Notes: generated by a model not told the origin, from the letters alone. A stretch of 17,231 bases of DNA from Candidatus Latescibacter anaerobius SCGC AAA252-E07 (GCA_000403035.1 AQSL01000163.1:1-17231); one strand, 5' to 3'; positions 7,376-14,884 are shown, numbered from the stretch's first letter. Numbers and translations: made by a program.

Positions 7376-7437
7376 GTAATTGTCTCATCAATACAATTTC
7401 GATTGAAATTTCCACTGAATGACAACCGAGGTTTTGT

Positions 7438-10413
7438 ATGAGAACAACTATCAGAGTTCTTCAACTGATATTCGCGCTTTTAATCCTTTCCCTCCCGGTG
7501 TCTTCCCAGAATATTTACGAACTACGAACATTAACCGACCAGGATTGGTTAGAAATGCCAACAGAGGACCTCTTAAATGCGCTCAATGTATCAAATAACC
7601 ATGCCAGGAATCAAACCTTTGTCGGAAGTTTCGGTCGAAACTCTGACCTTTATTCGAGGTGGGGATATAATTATTATGAAATGGAAAACCGGTATGAAAA
7701 TTATGCTTTCAGGGGTTTTGAAAACTATAATATTATCGAGGACCGACGTCAGAAATGGTATTATAACCAATTCGGCGACCGTCTTACGAAAATGACCGCA
7801 GGCGGAAGTATCTGGTATGAAAGGATAAACGATGACGGTTCTTCAGCGGCTTACAATCCATCAGGGTATATAAATCAAACTCAGTATGTAGGTGTTGATG
7901 GAATCTGGGTTGCGAGAGAATCCACCGATGACTGGGCAATATCCGCGGTGGGCGCCGGCTCCTTACGAACAAAATTAACGCCGCTGACAATGAGTATCCC
8001 CAATCTGGAGGGAATGAAGGTTGATTTTCAGTCCGCACATAACAGGGCAAGCATCGTCAATGCAAACCTCGTTACCAGAGGCGACAATGCCTTAATGCTG
8101 CGGGGGCTGCAATTCCGGAGGAAGATCGGGGCTTTGACTTTTGGTACGACATACGCCAACATGTATACTATTCAGAGAACCCGTGATAAAGGGACCGACC
8201 TCAGAGGTAGTGTATCCGACTACTCTCCGACCCCGATATTTTATGCTATCAGGGTTATCGATGATTCCCCTCAGGATGGCGGCGGACCGATTGTTCATGA
8301 TGTGAAAATTAAGGTGGATGGCGTTTACCGCCCGGACATTCAACCATTAATCATACTCGATGACCTGAGACGTGAACTCATTACAGCGTGTACAAGTAAG
8401 GCCCAGCAGGTTTATCTGGATTACGGTACTACTTTTAGCGGTCAGATAATGTCATTTGACCAGTTGACATCGGAAGAGTATACTCCGAAATATCTCGATT
8501 ATTTATATATGAATGATTACAATCGCGGCTGGAATACCAACATTCTAACCAAAAATTTCAATATTGAAAATGGGAAAAAATATTATAAGATCATCGATCC
8601 TGCCGGCAAACCAATACAGGTTAACGGTAATGAATATGTGGTATATTTATTTGATCTCGGCAGCATAAAAGAGAAAGTCAGCCGTGTCGAGGCGGTCCTC
8701 ACGGTCGCAAACGACTACCGGATTCAGATTTCCCAGATATATACGAAGAAAGTGGTTGTCGCCCACGATGCTATCGGTGAAAACATGCAGCATTATAAAG
8801 CCAGATACTGGCGGACAATGGCGCAGGCGGAGGGTAATATAAAGGACGGTTCTAACCTCCGTACAATATCATTGGATTTCGGGTATGAAGTTGCAAATGT
8901 AATGTACGGTTTTGACGCCCACTTTAATTATCTCGGGTTCAGGGTAAACGGGGAAATGGTAACCAATGCTCACTACTACATGTTTTCCGATGGTGTTCCC
9001 GGGACAGGATTACCCCCGAATCCTCCCGAGGATATCACTGCCCGTGAGGGACACCGTTCTTCGCAGACCGATCATGCATACTATCTAACCATACAAAAAG
9101 ACTGGGAGCGCATCGGTTTTGCGGGCGAATATTTCAAAATGGGCAAATTTTACCGTCCGTACATGCACCATTTTGTGCCTTCCGACATTGCGGGAAACGG
9201 AATCCACTGCCGTAACGACACGATGAGAATGGCATTAATCGAGGATAATGATGACGATGATCAGTATCCCGACACCCAGTACAGAAGCAGGGCTATGGGT
9301 TATCAAATCGCTTCATTGACAGACCCCGATGGTGTTTTTCCCGGAAATGACCTTGATAACGACAGTTTCTCCGACAACGAGAAGAATTTCAATAATATTC
9401 CCGATTACGACGAACCTTTTCTTATGTTTGACATTGATCCGGATGATTTTGTTTTCGGCGATGATTTTAATAATAATACAATTCCCGATTTCCGCGAAGA
9501 TGACATGAAGTATGATACGCCCTATGAACTCGACCGAAAAGGCCATCATATTTATGTAAGATATTCTCCGCAGAAAAACCTTAACCTGATACTCGGTTCC
9601 TTCCGTACCAGAGGTGTGGGCATGGACAACCGGACCGATGATGATTATTTCAAGGCAAATCTTAACTATAATGTATTTACTGTTGGTACCATTTATGCCG
9701 AATACCGGTACGAAAGAATTAAGGATAATATACAGGACAAGTTTGTTGTCGTTCCTACAAGAACGGTATTTACTCAGATGGCCTGGCATCAATACTCGCG
9801 TTATTACAGGGATTTATATTTTGATGAGGTAGAGTACAGAAATTCAAACGTCCAGAAAATATTTCTCGAATCCAGAATCAGGGCATTACCTTCAATAACG
9901 CTTGAAAATCATGTAAAATACGAGAGGAACAATCAGCTTGAGGGAACCATGTATGACAATACATTTCAGGCAGAGGATATTGTTTCAACGCTCGCAATGA
10001 TAAACAAGTTTGTGTACACCAGGCAATGGGGCAACTTTACCTTTTCACCGGGGGTAAAATTCCGGCTCTATAAGAAAAACCGCTCGGAATCACTTAATCC
10101 TCTCGACCATTATATGATGCGTATTCCCGTGGTGTATTTAAAATACCGGATTTCACCCAAAACAAATATCACTTTCGGGATGCAGGGATTCAAGGGGTTT
10201 GAACTGCTGTACCGGGACTACATACAGAGTCACAACAATTACAGGCAGGTAAACTATATACTGCAGCTTGAAAATAAAACGGACTATTTCGGATTCGATA
10301 TCTGGGGAGGTTTCGGATTTAAATTAGATCAGATTTCGTACGATGAAGATTATCGCAGGTTCGAGGAATTCAAAAATTCTTCATTCTTTATTCAGATGTG
10401 GCTCGGATTTTAA
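7438..10413 (+). CDS. Putative outer-membrane beta-barrel protein with acidic Ca2+-site-like insert
   Basis: The product is 991 residues. ATG 7438 has GAGG 6 nt upstream. A Sec signal peptide is clear (LLILSLPVSSQ, cleavage near residue 23-24). Most of the length shows alternating, aromatic-rich amphipathic strands typical of barrel proteins, for example TFGTTYANMYTIQ and LNLILGSFRTRGVG. The last strand ends FFIQMWLGF with a terminal Phe, the classic signal for the BAM insertion machinery. Residues about 600-695 are very acidic, with DLDNDSFSDNEKN and DDFNNNTIPDFREDD, resembling thrombospondin type-3 or EF-hand-like DxDxDG calcium loops. No TonB box or plug domain was recognised, so the cargo or role is unknown. 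Positions 9454-9548 are duplicated in inverted form at the window start. Confidence 0.75.
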   Translation: MRTTIRVLQLIFALLILSLPVSSQNIYELRTLTDQDWLEMPTEDLLNALNVSNNHARNQTFVGSFGRNSDLYSRWGYNYYEMENRYENYAFRGFENYNIIEDRRQKWYYNQFGDRLTKMTAGGSIWYERINDDGSSAAYNPSGYINQTQYVGVDGIWVARESTDDWAISAVGAGSLRTKLTPLTMSIPNLEGMKVDFQSAHNRASIVNANLVTRGDNALMLRGLQFRRKIGALTFGTTYANMYTIQRTRDKGTDLRGSVSDYSPTPIFYAIRVIDDSPQDGGGPIVHDVKIKVDGVYRPDIQPLIILDDLRRELITACTSKAQQVYLDYGTTFSGQIMSFDQLTSEEYTPKYLDYLYMNDYNRGWNTNILTKNFNIENGKKYYKIIDPAGKPIQVNGNEYVVYLFDLGSIKEKVSRVEAVLTVANDYRIQISQIYTKKVVVAHDAIGENMQHYKARYWRTMAQAEGNIKDGSNLRTISLDFGYEVANVMYGFDAHFNYLGFRVNGEMVTNAHYYMFSDGVPGTGLPPNPPEDITAREGHRSSQTDHAYYLTIQKDWERIGFAGEYFKMGKFYRPYMHHFVPSDIAGNGIHCRNDTMRMALIEDNDDDDQYPDTQYRSRAMGYQIASLTDPDGVFPGNDLDNDSFSDNEKNFNNIPDYDEPFLMFDIDPDDFVFGDDFNNNTIPDFREDDMKYDTPYELDRKGHHIYVRYSPQKNLNLILGSFRTRGVGMDNRTDDDYFKANLNYNVFTVGTIYAEYRYERIKDNIQDKFVVVPTRTVFTQMAWHQYSRYYRDLYFDEVEYRNSNVQKIFLESRIRALPSITLENHVKYERNNQLEGTMYDNTFQAEDIVSTLAMINKFVYTRQWGNFTFSPGVKFRLYKKNRSESLNPLDHYMMRIPVVYLKYRISPKTNITFGMQGFKGFELLYRDYIQSHNNYRQVNYILQLENKTDYFGFDIWGGFGFKLDQISYDEDYRRFEEFKNSSFFIQMWLGF

Positions 10414-10430
10414 GTTTTTAAAAAATATCA

Positions 10431-10452
10431 TGCTTATCTGGTTTAAACAGCA
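10431..10452. repeat. Solo copy of the 13.5-kb element terminus
   Basis: The 22 bases starting TGCTTATC and ending GTTTAAACAGCA match 13481-13502 at 20 of 22 positions (TG versus GA in the middle). It lies just after the barrel gene stop and next to the palindromic repeat at 10460. A weaker relative, TTATCAAGTTAGCACAGC, flanks the related repeat near 16374-16391. It may be an end of a MITE-like unit that contains the repeat. Confidence 0.6.
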
Positions 10453-10459
10453 AACGTGG

Positions 10460-10585
10460 AGAAATTAACAAAAAGAAAGTTTTTTAAGTGCTTGTTTTTT
10501 AATAACTCACCCCCTTGTTCCCCCTCTCTTGAAAATAGAGGGGGATAACCACCCGACACACTTCCCCTTCTCTTTGTAAGAGAGA
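10460..10585 (-). repeat. Palindromic intergenic repeat, copy A, left part
   Basis: The minus strand of this segment matches the plus strand of 16428-16554 over most of its length, including shared blocks GGGTGGTTATCCCCCTCT, GTGAGTTATTAAAAAACAAG and CTTTCTTTTTGTTAATTTCT. It contains two GC-rich hairpins, one with CCCCCTCT/AGAGGGGG arms and one whose left arm is CCCCTTCTCT at 10564-10573. The copy is interrupted at 10585 by the IS110-family element and resumes at 11996. Confidence 0.8.
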
Positions 10586-10607
10586 TACTATGGTATAAGA
10601 AAAGGAG
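10586..10607 (+). repeat. Left terminal inverted repeat of the IS110-family element
   Basis: Begins TACTATGGTATAAG and matches the right end (11974-11995, read in reverse complement) at 16 of 22 positions. The first six bases are complementary to ATAGTA at 11877-11882 in the predicted bridge RNA. Confidence 0.75.
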
Positions 10608-10625
10608 TGGAAATAGCAATAAAAA

Positions 10626-10718
10626 GAGGCTACCTTCACAAATAAATGCCGATTTTCGGTAAAATCGTAACCACGTGGTCGCCAAGCGCCACAAATTGTA
10701 TGAAAGGAAGGCAGCCTC
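10626..10718 (+). promoter_or_regulatory. Structured leader hairpin sequestering the transposase start
   Basis: GAGGCTACCTTC (10626-10637) pairs with GAAGGCAGCCTC (10707-10718) at 11 of 12 positions. The right arm directly abuts ATG 10719 and contains part of the AAGGAAGG ribosome-binding region. Inside are a CGATTTT/AAAATCG hairpin (10650-10667), the 10-bp palindrome ACCACGTGGT (10670-10679) and an alternative GTGG/CCAC stem (10675-10692). Such a fold would limit transposase translation, particularly from read-through transcripts, as known for other insertion sequences. The role here is inferred from geometry. Confidence 0.6.
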
Positions 10719-11780
10719 ATGAGAAAAATGCAAGAATATATTATTAAATGCAACAAAATTTTTATTGGACTTGAGGACTCGAAGAAGACCTGGAAACTGT
10801 GTGTACGGTGTAACCGAATGATAGTACATGAGCCAAGCATGCCGGCGGAGTACGAGGTGTTGCAGGCATATCTGATAAATCGTTACCCTGACTGTGAGAT
10901 CATGGTGATGTACGAGGCAGGATTCCAGGGATTCTGGCTTCATGATTTGCTTGAGGAGGACGGTATTAACTGTATTGTAACGCCGCCTAACAAGGTAACC
11001 CAGGCGAAGGATGAGCGGGTAAAGACTGACAAACGTGATGCCCGGCGTCTGGCACAGACCCTTGAGAACGGTGATTACGTGAGTTGTCACGTTCCCGACC
11101 GGGAGCGTCGCGAAGACCGCCAGATCAGCAGGACACTCAGCCAGATACAGAAGGACATTACAGCCACAAAGAACCGTATACGGCGATTTCTGGACTATCA
11201 TGGTTTGAATAGAGGTTTGCGGACAGGGGCGTGGTATGATAAGGATTACCGAAATCTGCATGACCTCGAATTGTCGCGCTCGCTGAAGGTGAGTCTGAAT
11301 ATGTACCTGCGTCTTTTGGAAGAGCAACTGGCAATTAAGAAGGAACTTTTGGCGGAACTCCGGGCATTGTGTGAAAAAGAACGGTACAAGGTCGGGGTTA
11401 CGGCGAAGAAAAGTTGCCCGGGAATCGGCTGGCTGACAGCTATACGGCTGACGCTTGAGTGGGGCGATATGAGACGCTTTAGAACAGGCAAGCACATTGC
11501 CTCCTATACCGGACTCACAAGCCGTGAGTACTCTACGGGGGAGACAATGAGACGTGGCCGGATAACCGGACAAAGCTCCGAATATGTCCGGTCGTGGCTC
11601 ATAGAATGCGCGTGGAGAGCAGTTCGGAAAGACCCGGTACTGCTCGATAAATTCAGAGCTGTATGGCGTAATTCCGGAAGTAAGAAAAAAGCTATCGTCG
11701 CTGTCGCACGCAAACTGGCCGTCCGTATACGAGTGCTTGAAACCGACAGTCAACCATATTGTATCGGTATCATAGAATAA
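10719..11780 (+). CDS. IS110-family DEDD transposase
   Basis: The 353-residue length is in the usual range for the family. The N-terminal RuvC-like DEDD domain shows D20 (FIGLEDSKK), E66 (MYEAGFQGFWL), D104 and D107 (KTDKRDARRLA). A coiled-coil-like helical middle (about 130-225) is followed by the Transposase_20 domain (about 231-315): SCPGIGWLTAIRLTLEWGD, SYTGLTSREYSTG, and the serine-bearing segment GQSSEYVRSWLIECAW (S286/S287, one probably the catalytic serine). IS110 enzymes recombine a circular element into target DNA under guidance of a bridge RNA. All key residues are intact and there is no frameshift, so the enzyme is probably functional. The long antisense frame across it is a shadow. 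Confidence 0.95.
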   Translation: MRKMQEYIIKCNKIFIGLEDSKKTWKLCVRCNRMIVHEPSMPAEYEVLQAYLINRYPDCEIMVMYEAGFQGFWLHDLLEEDGINCIVTPPNKVTQAKDERVKTDKRDARRLAQTLENGDYVSCHVPDRERREDRQISRTLSQIQKDITATKNRIRRFLDYHGLNRGLRTGAWYDKDYRNLHDLELSRSLKVSLNMYLRLLEEQLAIKKELLAELRALCEKERYKVGVTAKKSCPGIGWLTAIRLTLEWGDMRRFRTGKHIASYTGLTSREYSTGETMRRGRITGQSSEYVRSWLIECAWRAVRKDPVLLDKFRAVWRNSGSKKKAIVAVARKLAVRIRVLETDSQPYCIGIIE

Positions 11781-11781
11781 A

Positions 11782-11918
11782 CCTTTACCTTCAATTCGGA
11801 ACGAGGTGTATGACGACTGACCCCTGTGCCGATAAGCACGAAAGAGAGAATGTTGACACCGCTTCCGAACTTCCGAATAGTAACTTGTGGGAAAACCACG
11901 AATAGCAGGCTGTAAAGG
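11782..11918 (+). ncRNA. Predicted bridge RNA of the IS110-family element
   Basis: It starts 2 nt after the transposase stop. Outer stem: CCTTTAC (11782-11788) with GTAAAGG (11912-11918). First arm: TTCGGAA (11795-11801) with TTCCGAA (11863-11869), then GGTGT (11805-11809) with ACACC (11856-11860), then a symmetric 16/16-nt internal loop capped by GTGC/GCAC (11826-11839). In that loop, CTGACCCCT (11817-11825) is complementary to the right flank AGGGGTTAG at 11996 (one G-T wobble), and AAGAGAGA (11842-11849) equals the left flank 10578-10585. Second arm: TTGTGG/CCACGA (11885-11901). It is bordered by ATAGTA, complementary to the element's first six bases, and by ATAGCA, identical to its last six. 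A weak promoter, TTGAAA plus TTGTAT, may lie at 11737-11764. Confidence 0.75.
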
Positions 11919-11973
11919 CTTATTATACATATTTAATATACTGTCAATTATTAGGATAACCTTTTTTAACTTT

Positions 11974-11995
11974 CCCCTTGACTTTTATCATAGCA
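11974..11995 (-). repeat. Right terminal inverted repeat of the IS110-family element
   Basis: The reverse complement begins TGCTATGATAAAAG and matches 10586-10607 at 16 of 22 positions. Its last six plus-strand bases, ATAGCA, recur at 11902-11907 in the second loop of the predicted bridge RNA. Confidence 0.75.
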
Positions 11996-12020
11996 AGGGG
12001 TTAGGGGATGAGTTCCGGTG
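11996..12020 (-). repeat. Palindromic intergenic repeat, copy A, right part
   Basis: AGGGGTTAGGGGATGAGTTC continues copy A after the insertion element. It corresponds to the minus-strand reading of 16409-16425 in copy B (TGGGATTATGGGATGAGTTC). Together with 10564-10585 it rebuilds the hairpin broken by the insertion. The stretch from here to 12103 shows nothing else recognisable. Confidence 0.65.
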
Positions 12021-12103
12021 GTTGTGGTGATGGGAAAATCCAAAATTTGCTAATGTTTAGTTAATATATAAAACGATGGAGCGATAGAGACGCTTTGCGT
12101 CGT

Positions 12104-13348
12104 TTACTGAACGGAAGAAAAGAAATCCATTTTCTGCTGAGCGATGCTGCCTTCCTGGGTTAATGCGAACACAACCATATTCACACCCATCTTGAGTTGG
12201 GGTTCATTGTTTACGTTATCAGCCCATTTTTTTGCATAACCCTTATCCGAATAGATTGCTACAAGTCTGTCATCAATGGTTATACCTTCCAGATAATAGA
12301 CCCGTTTCGACATGGTATAGAGCATGTGAAAATGGTGGTAACCGGCAGCCTGCTCGGAGTTAACGGAAATATCGATTTCCGAACCCTGCGGCGGCCCATC
12401 ATCAAAATCAAAGAAACAATGATACAGAGGATGAGCATTGGGAATCGGTAAAAATTTTGCATCATTACCGAGCGCATCTCTCAACATTCGCCTCAGCGAT
12501 GCTTCGGCAGCCCCGAATTCATTCGATGGCTCACCGTTATCCAGTACGGCAAAACCACCTTTCCTGAGGTACTCGCCAAAATTCCTGGCCTCAATTTCAG
12601 TCAATTCAAACTGATTGTCAACACAGAGAAACACTAACGGTGTATCGAACAGTTTCCTTGAATCGACAAAAAGATGCTTGTCAACTTTTGACCTGATATT
12701 GGTAAAACGGTTCACTGCATCGGAAAGGTGTATAACCGCACGTTTATATGCCGGCTCGAGCTGTGCGCCCCATAAAGTGGCGATATAAATAAATCCCTTC
12801 ACGCTCTGCTTTTCATTCGGATCCTGGATAACCATCGCCTTATACTGGCCGGTATCAAGGTCATCCAGCGAAATCATTTCCTCTTTCATCGAAATTTGTT
12901 TCTCGGGTTCTCTCGTGGCGCTCATTTCAATCTGTATGTTTTCGGGTATGAAAGCAGTGCCGCCGGAATCAATATCCATTTCAGTCGAAAGCTCATATGA
13001 AGCCACATTTCCGAGAAGGTTCTGCTGGATGGATTTTGTCTTGATTTCCGCAGTAGGTTTTCTCTGGACGATTTCTTTTTTCTTGTATTCACGTTGTTTG
13101 ATGCGTTTTTTCTTGAATTCGAAGGGTTTGGTCATTCTCGGACGGCGTATGACGAGTTCCATTGTCGGCGGTTTTACAACTTTCACTTCGGTTCGTTTGA
13201 ACATAAAATACGAACCTATCGCCGCATGAAAAGACACCGCCACAACAAGCCCGAGGAACAAAAGCTTCTGCGTCTCCCTTTCAAGCTTTTCCATATCAAT
13301 GAGGTCTGATGCTCCTCTGAATCTTTGAGATACCTGTTTTTCTGCCAT
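12104..13348 (-). CDS. TonB-like N-terminus plus DUF4159 domain protein
   Basis: The product is 414 residues from ATG 13348, which has GGTGA 5 nt upstream. A GTG at 13357 is a less likely start. Residues 1-28 are cytoplasmic, 29-50 form one membrane helix (LLFLGLVVAVSFHAAIGSYF), and 55-100 are rich in Lys, Arg and Pro (VVKPPTMELVIRRPRMTKP), as in TonB/energy-transducer linkers. From about 180 to the end comes DUF4159: FIYIATLWGAQLEPAY, DTPLVFLCVDNQFELTE, LRKGGFAVLDNGEP, LPIPNAHPLYHCFFDFDDGPP. This fold resembles glutamine-amidotransferase-like or GldG-type domains, but its function is not established. The protein would be anchored in the inner membrane with DUF4159 in the periplasm. A partner ExbB/ExbD pair is not in the window. 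Confidence 0.8.
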   Translation of the reverse strand: MAEKQVSQRFRGASDLIDMEKLERETQKLLFLGLVVAVSFHAAIGSYFMFKRTEVKVVKPPTMELVIRRPRMTKPFEFKKKRIKQREYKKKEIVQRKPTAEIKTKSIQQNLLGNVASYELSTEMDIDSGGTAFIPENIQIEMSATREPEKQISMKEEMISLDDLDTGQYKAMVIQDPNEKQSVKGFIYIATLWGAQLEPAYKRAVIHLSDAVNRFTNIRSKVDKHLFVDSRKLFDTPLVFLCVDNQFELTEIEARNFGEYLRKGGFAVLDNGEPSNEFGAAEASLRRMLRDALGNDAKFLPIPNAHPLYHCFFDFDDGPPQGSEIDISVNSEQAAGYHHFHMLYTMSKRVYYLEGITIDDRLVAIYSDKGYAKKWADNVNNEPQLKMGVNMVVFALTQEGSIAQQKMDFFSSVQ

Positions 13349-13481
13349 TTGAATCACCCGCTTTTATGTATATAACACGGTTTCTATCAAATAGTTATAT
13401 CTTCTTACTGTCAAATCCCTAAGCACTGTTTCAAATAGTATAATAACCGTACATACGGAATATGTCAATATTCTTTATTCT

Positions 13482-13673
13482 GCTTATCGAGTTTAAACAG
13501 CATCCTTTATTTGCCCCCTTTCCGGGCTTACGCCCGACTTTCCCCCAAAGGGGGCAAGCAACTGATCTTACGGCAGTTATTATCCTGCCCCCTCCGGGGG
13601 AAGGATGTCCGCAGGACAGAAAGGGGGCTTTGAAACGGCTTCTTTTTAACAAAGCGGAGTTAACTCGATAAGC
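13482..13673. repeat. 192-bp MITE-like palindromic element
   Basis: It is bounded by perfect 12-bp inverted repeats, GCTTATCGAGTT (13482-13493) and AACTCGATAAGC (13662-13673). The interior has several GC-rich hairpins, such as CGGGC/GCCCG (13527-13541), CCCCC/GGGGG (13552-13566) and CCCCCTCCGGGGG (13589-13601). It carries no credible gene. It lies in the 384-bp gap between the DUF4159 gene start and the aldo/keto reductase stop. Its left end recurs at 10431-10452. The terminal repeats and non-coding core suggest a non-autonomous mobile repeat; no target duplication was identified. Confidence 0.6.
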
Positions 13674-13732
13674 GTTTTCTTTATTGAATAGCAGTCAACA
13701 GTTTTTTCTGCGCCTTGATGCATGGTTGAATC

Positions 13733-14824
13733 TCACACCGAATCGGTTACATCAATATCTTCAGGAACATCGGGCGCCAGCTTTTCAAGGAATTTATAGT
13801 ACTCGGGCATCCATTCATTCGAGGAAATCATCGCGACCTTCCTCAGTTTCTTCAACAGTTTCTTCTCTTCCCCGGACATCTTCGGTTGGTAATACGCCGC
13901 CACGTCTTCATACACATGGTCAAGGTTATACATGGCGCCGAGTGTCGTGTCCGGTTTCAATTTCGAGTTTATGACATACCTGAGCATCGCCTGCGGCAGA
14001 CTTATTTCACCCGTTTCATCGAGTTGTTTTGCCGCATTAATGAGCGGCGTAACAAAATAGTCGGTGCCGAAAGGTTTCATTGTAATCACACCGATGTTCA
14101 TTTTACGCAGTTTCTTTGCAACCGGGTCGAGATCTCCGGCGAATTTCCCGCTAGATAGCAGGTTATGAAAAAAATTGTAGGGCAAAATCACATAATCGAT
14201 CGGGACAGTCCCAAGTATCGCATCAAGATGTTCCTTTAAATGTGCTGCCATTCCGACAGCGCGTATGTGTCCCTGTTCCTTGAACTTGAAAAGTTTATCC
14301 CAAAATGCCCACCTCGGCTTGTCCTTTGTCCAGTCGTTTAAACGGTACATATCTATGTAATCCCTGCCAAACACCCTGAGCGCTCTTTCAACTTCCTGCT
14401 CGCAGGTACGGCCATCATAGGGTTTCATGTTGAGTGATATTACAGCATCGTTAATCATCGGGGCAAGATGTCTCCCCATCGGTTCGTACTGGAAGACATT
14501 CCAGTTGCCATTATCATATATGTCGAAAAGTGTGACGCCGAGTTCGAATGCCTCACGGATCATTACCTGACGTTCTTTCTCGTATTTGACAAGATCCTGT
14601 GTCATGTGAGCTCCGTATCCGAACTTGGGAACCATTATTCCCGTTTTGCCCAGTTCGCATGTCGGTATTGTCCCGCCGGATGGCTTCGGGTGGGTTACTT
14701 CAAAAGAATGGACGGCCATTTCTCTTTTTAGCTCAATCTTCTGACCTCTTATGGATGAACAGCCGACAGCGCCAAGCGACGCAGTACCTATTGCTCCTGT
14801 TTTCAGAAAAGTACGTCTTTTCAT
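13733..14824 (-). CDS. Tat-exported aldo/keto reductase family lipoprotein
   Basis: The product is 363 residues. MKRRTFLKTGAIGTASLGAVGC combines a twin-arginine motif with a lipobox-like AVGC (Cys22), so it is probably a membrane-anchored exported protein. The aldo/keto reductase barrel runs from about 53 (CELGKTGIMVPKFGYGAH) to 340, with GVTLFDIYDNGNW (97-108), VISLNMKPY (128-136), FGRDYIDMYRLND (152-164) and HIRAVGMAAHL (186-196). Of the usual Asp-Tyr-Lys-His tetrad, D101, K134 and H195 are present, but the position five residues after D101 is Gly rather than Tyr; Y103 is nearby. The substrate is unknown, and activity may be altered. AAGGAAGG lies about 6 nt before ATG 14824. The broken gene at 14885 lies just upstream. 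Confidence 0.88.
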   Translation of the reverse strand: MKRRTFLKTGAIGTASLGAVGCSSIRGQKIELKREMAVHSFEVTHPKPSGGTIPTCELGKTGIMVPKFGYGAHMTQDLVKYEKERQVMIREAFELGVTLFDIYDNGNWNVFQYEPMGRHLAPMINDAVISLNMKPYDGRTCEQEVERALRVFGRDYIDMYRLNDWTKDKPRWAFWDKLFKFKEQGHIRAVGMAAHLKEHLDAILGTVPIDYVILPYNFFHNLLSSGKFAGDLDPVAKKLRKMNIGVITMKPFGTDYFVTPLINAAKQLDETGEISLPQAMLRYVINSKLKPDTTLGAMYNLDHVYEDVAAYYQPKMSGEEKKLLKKLRKVAMISSNEWMPEYYKFLEKLAPDVPEDIDVTDSV

Positions 14825-14884
14825 ATGCTTCCTTCCTTTTTTTTTGTTGGATTTCTCCGGTTTGACAAAATTTCATACAAGAGT

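Larger units (their letters stand above)
10586..11995 (+). mobile_element. Complete IS110-family insertion sequence, 1410 bp
   Basis: The ends were set from three agreeing lines. First, the first 22 nt (TACTATGGTATAAGAAAAGG...) and the reverse complement of the last 22 nt (TGCTATGATAAAAGTCAAGG...) agree at 16 of 22 positions. Second, the donor-type loop of the RNA at 11782-11918 pairs with TACTAT (10586-10591) and matches ATAGCA (11990-11995). Third, joining 10585 to 11996 recreates an intact hairpin, CCCCTTCTCT...AGAGAAGGGG. The element holds one transposase gene, 133 nt of structured left end and 215 nt of right end. The long RNA-bearing right end resembles the IS1111 subgroup. No obvious target-site duplication is present beyond a possible single A, as expected for this family. 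Confidence 0.85.

Noticed and set aside
10443..11930. 495-codon minus-strand ORF across the insertion element
   Set aside because: It lies antisense to the clear DEDD transposase, has low-complexity protein content and no recognisable domain. It is a shadow frame.
10602..11978. Promoter formed at the circle junction of the IS (TTGACT in the right end, TATAAG in the left end; coordinates wrap across the junction)
   Set aside because: The joined spacer would be 20 nt, longer than usual, and no better -10 falls at 17 nt. Possible but too weak to annotate.
11974..12000. CCCCTTG...CAAGGGG hairpin as an independent repeat copy or terminator
   Set aside because: Its left arm lies in the element's right terminal repeat and most of its right arm in the flank, so it is probably a by-product of the insertion site. 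It has no T-tract to act as a terminator.
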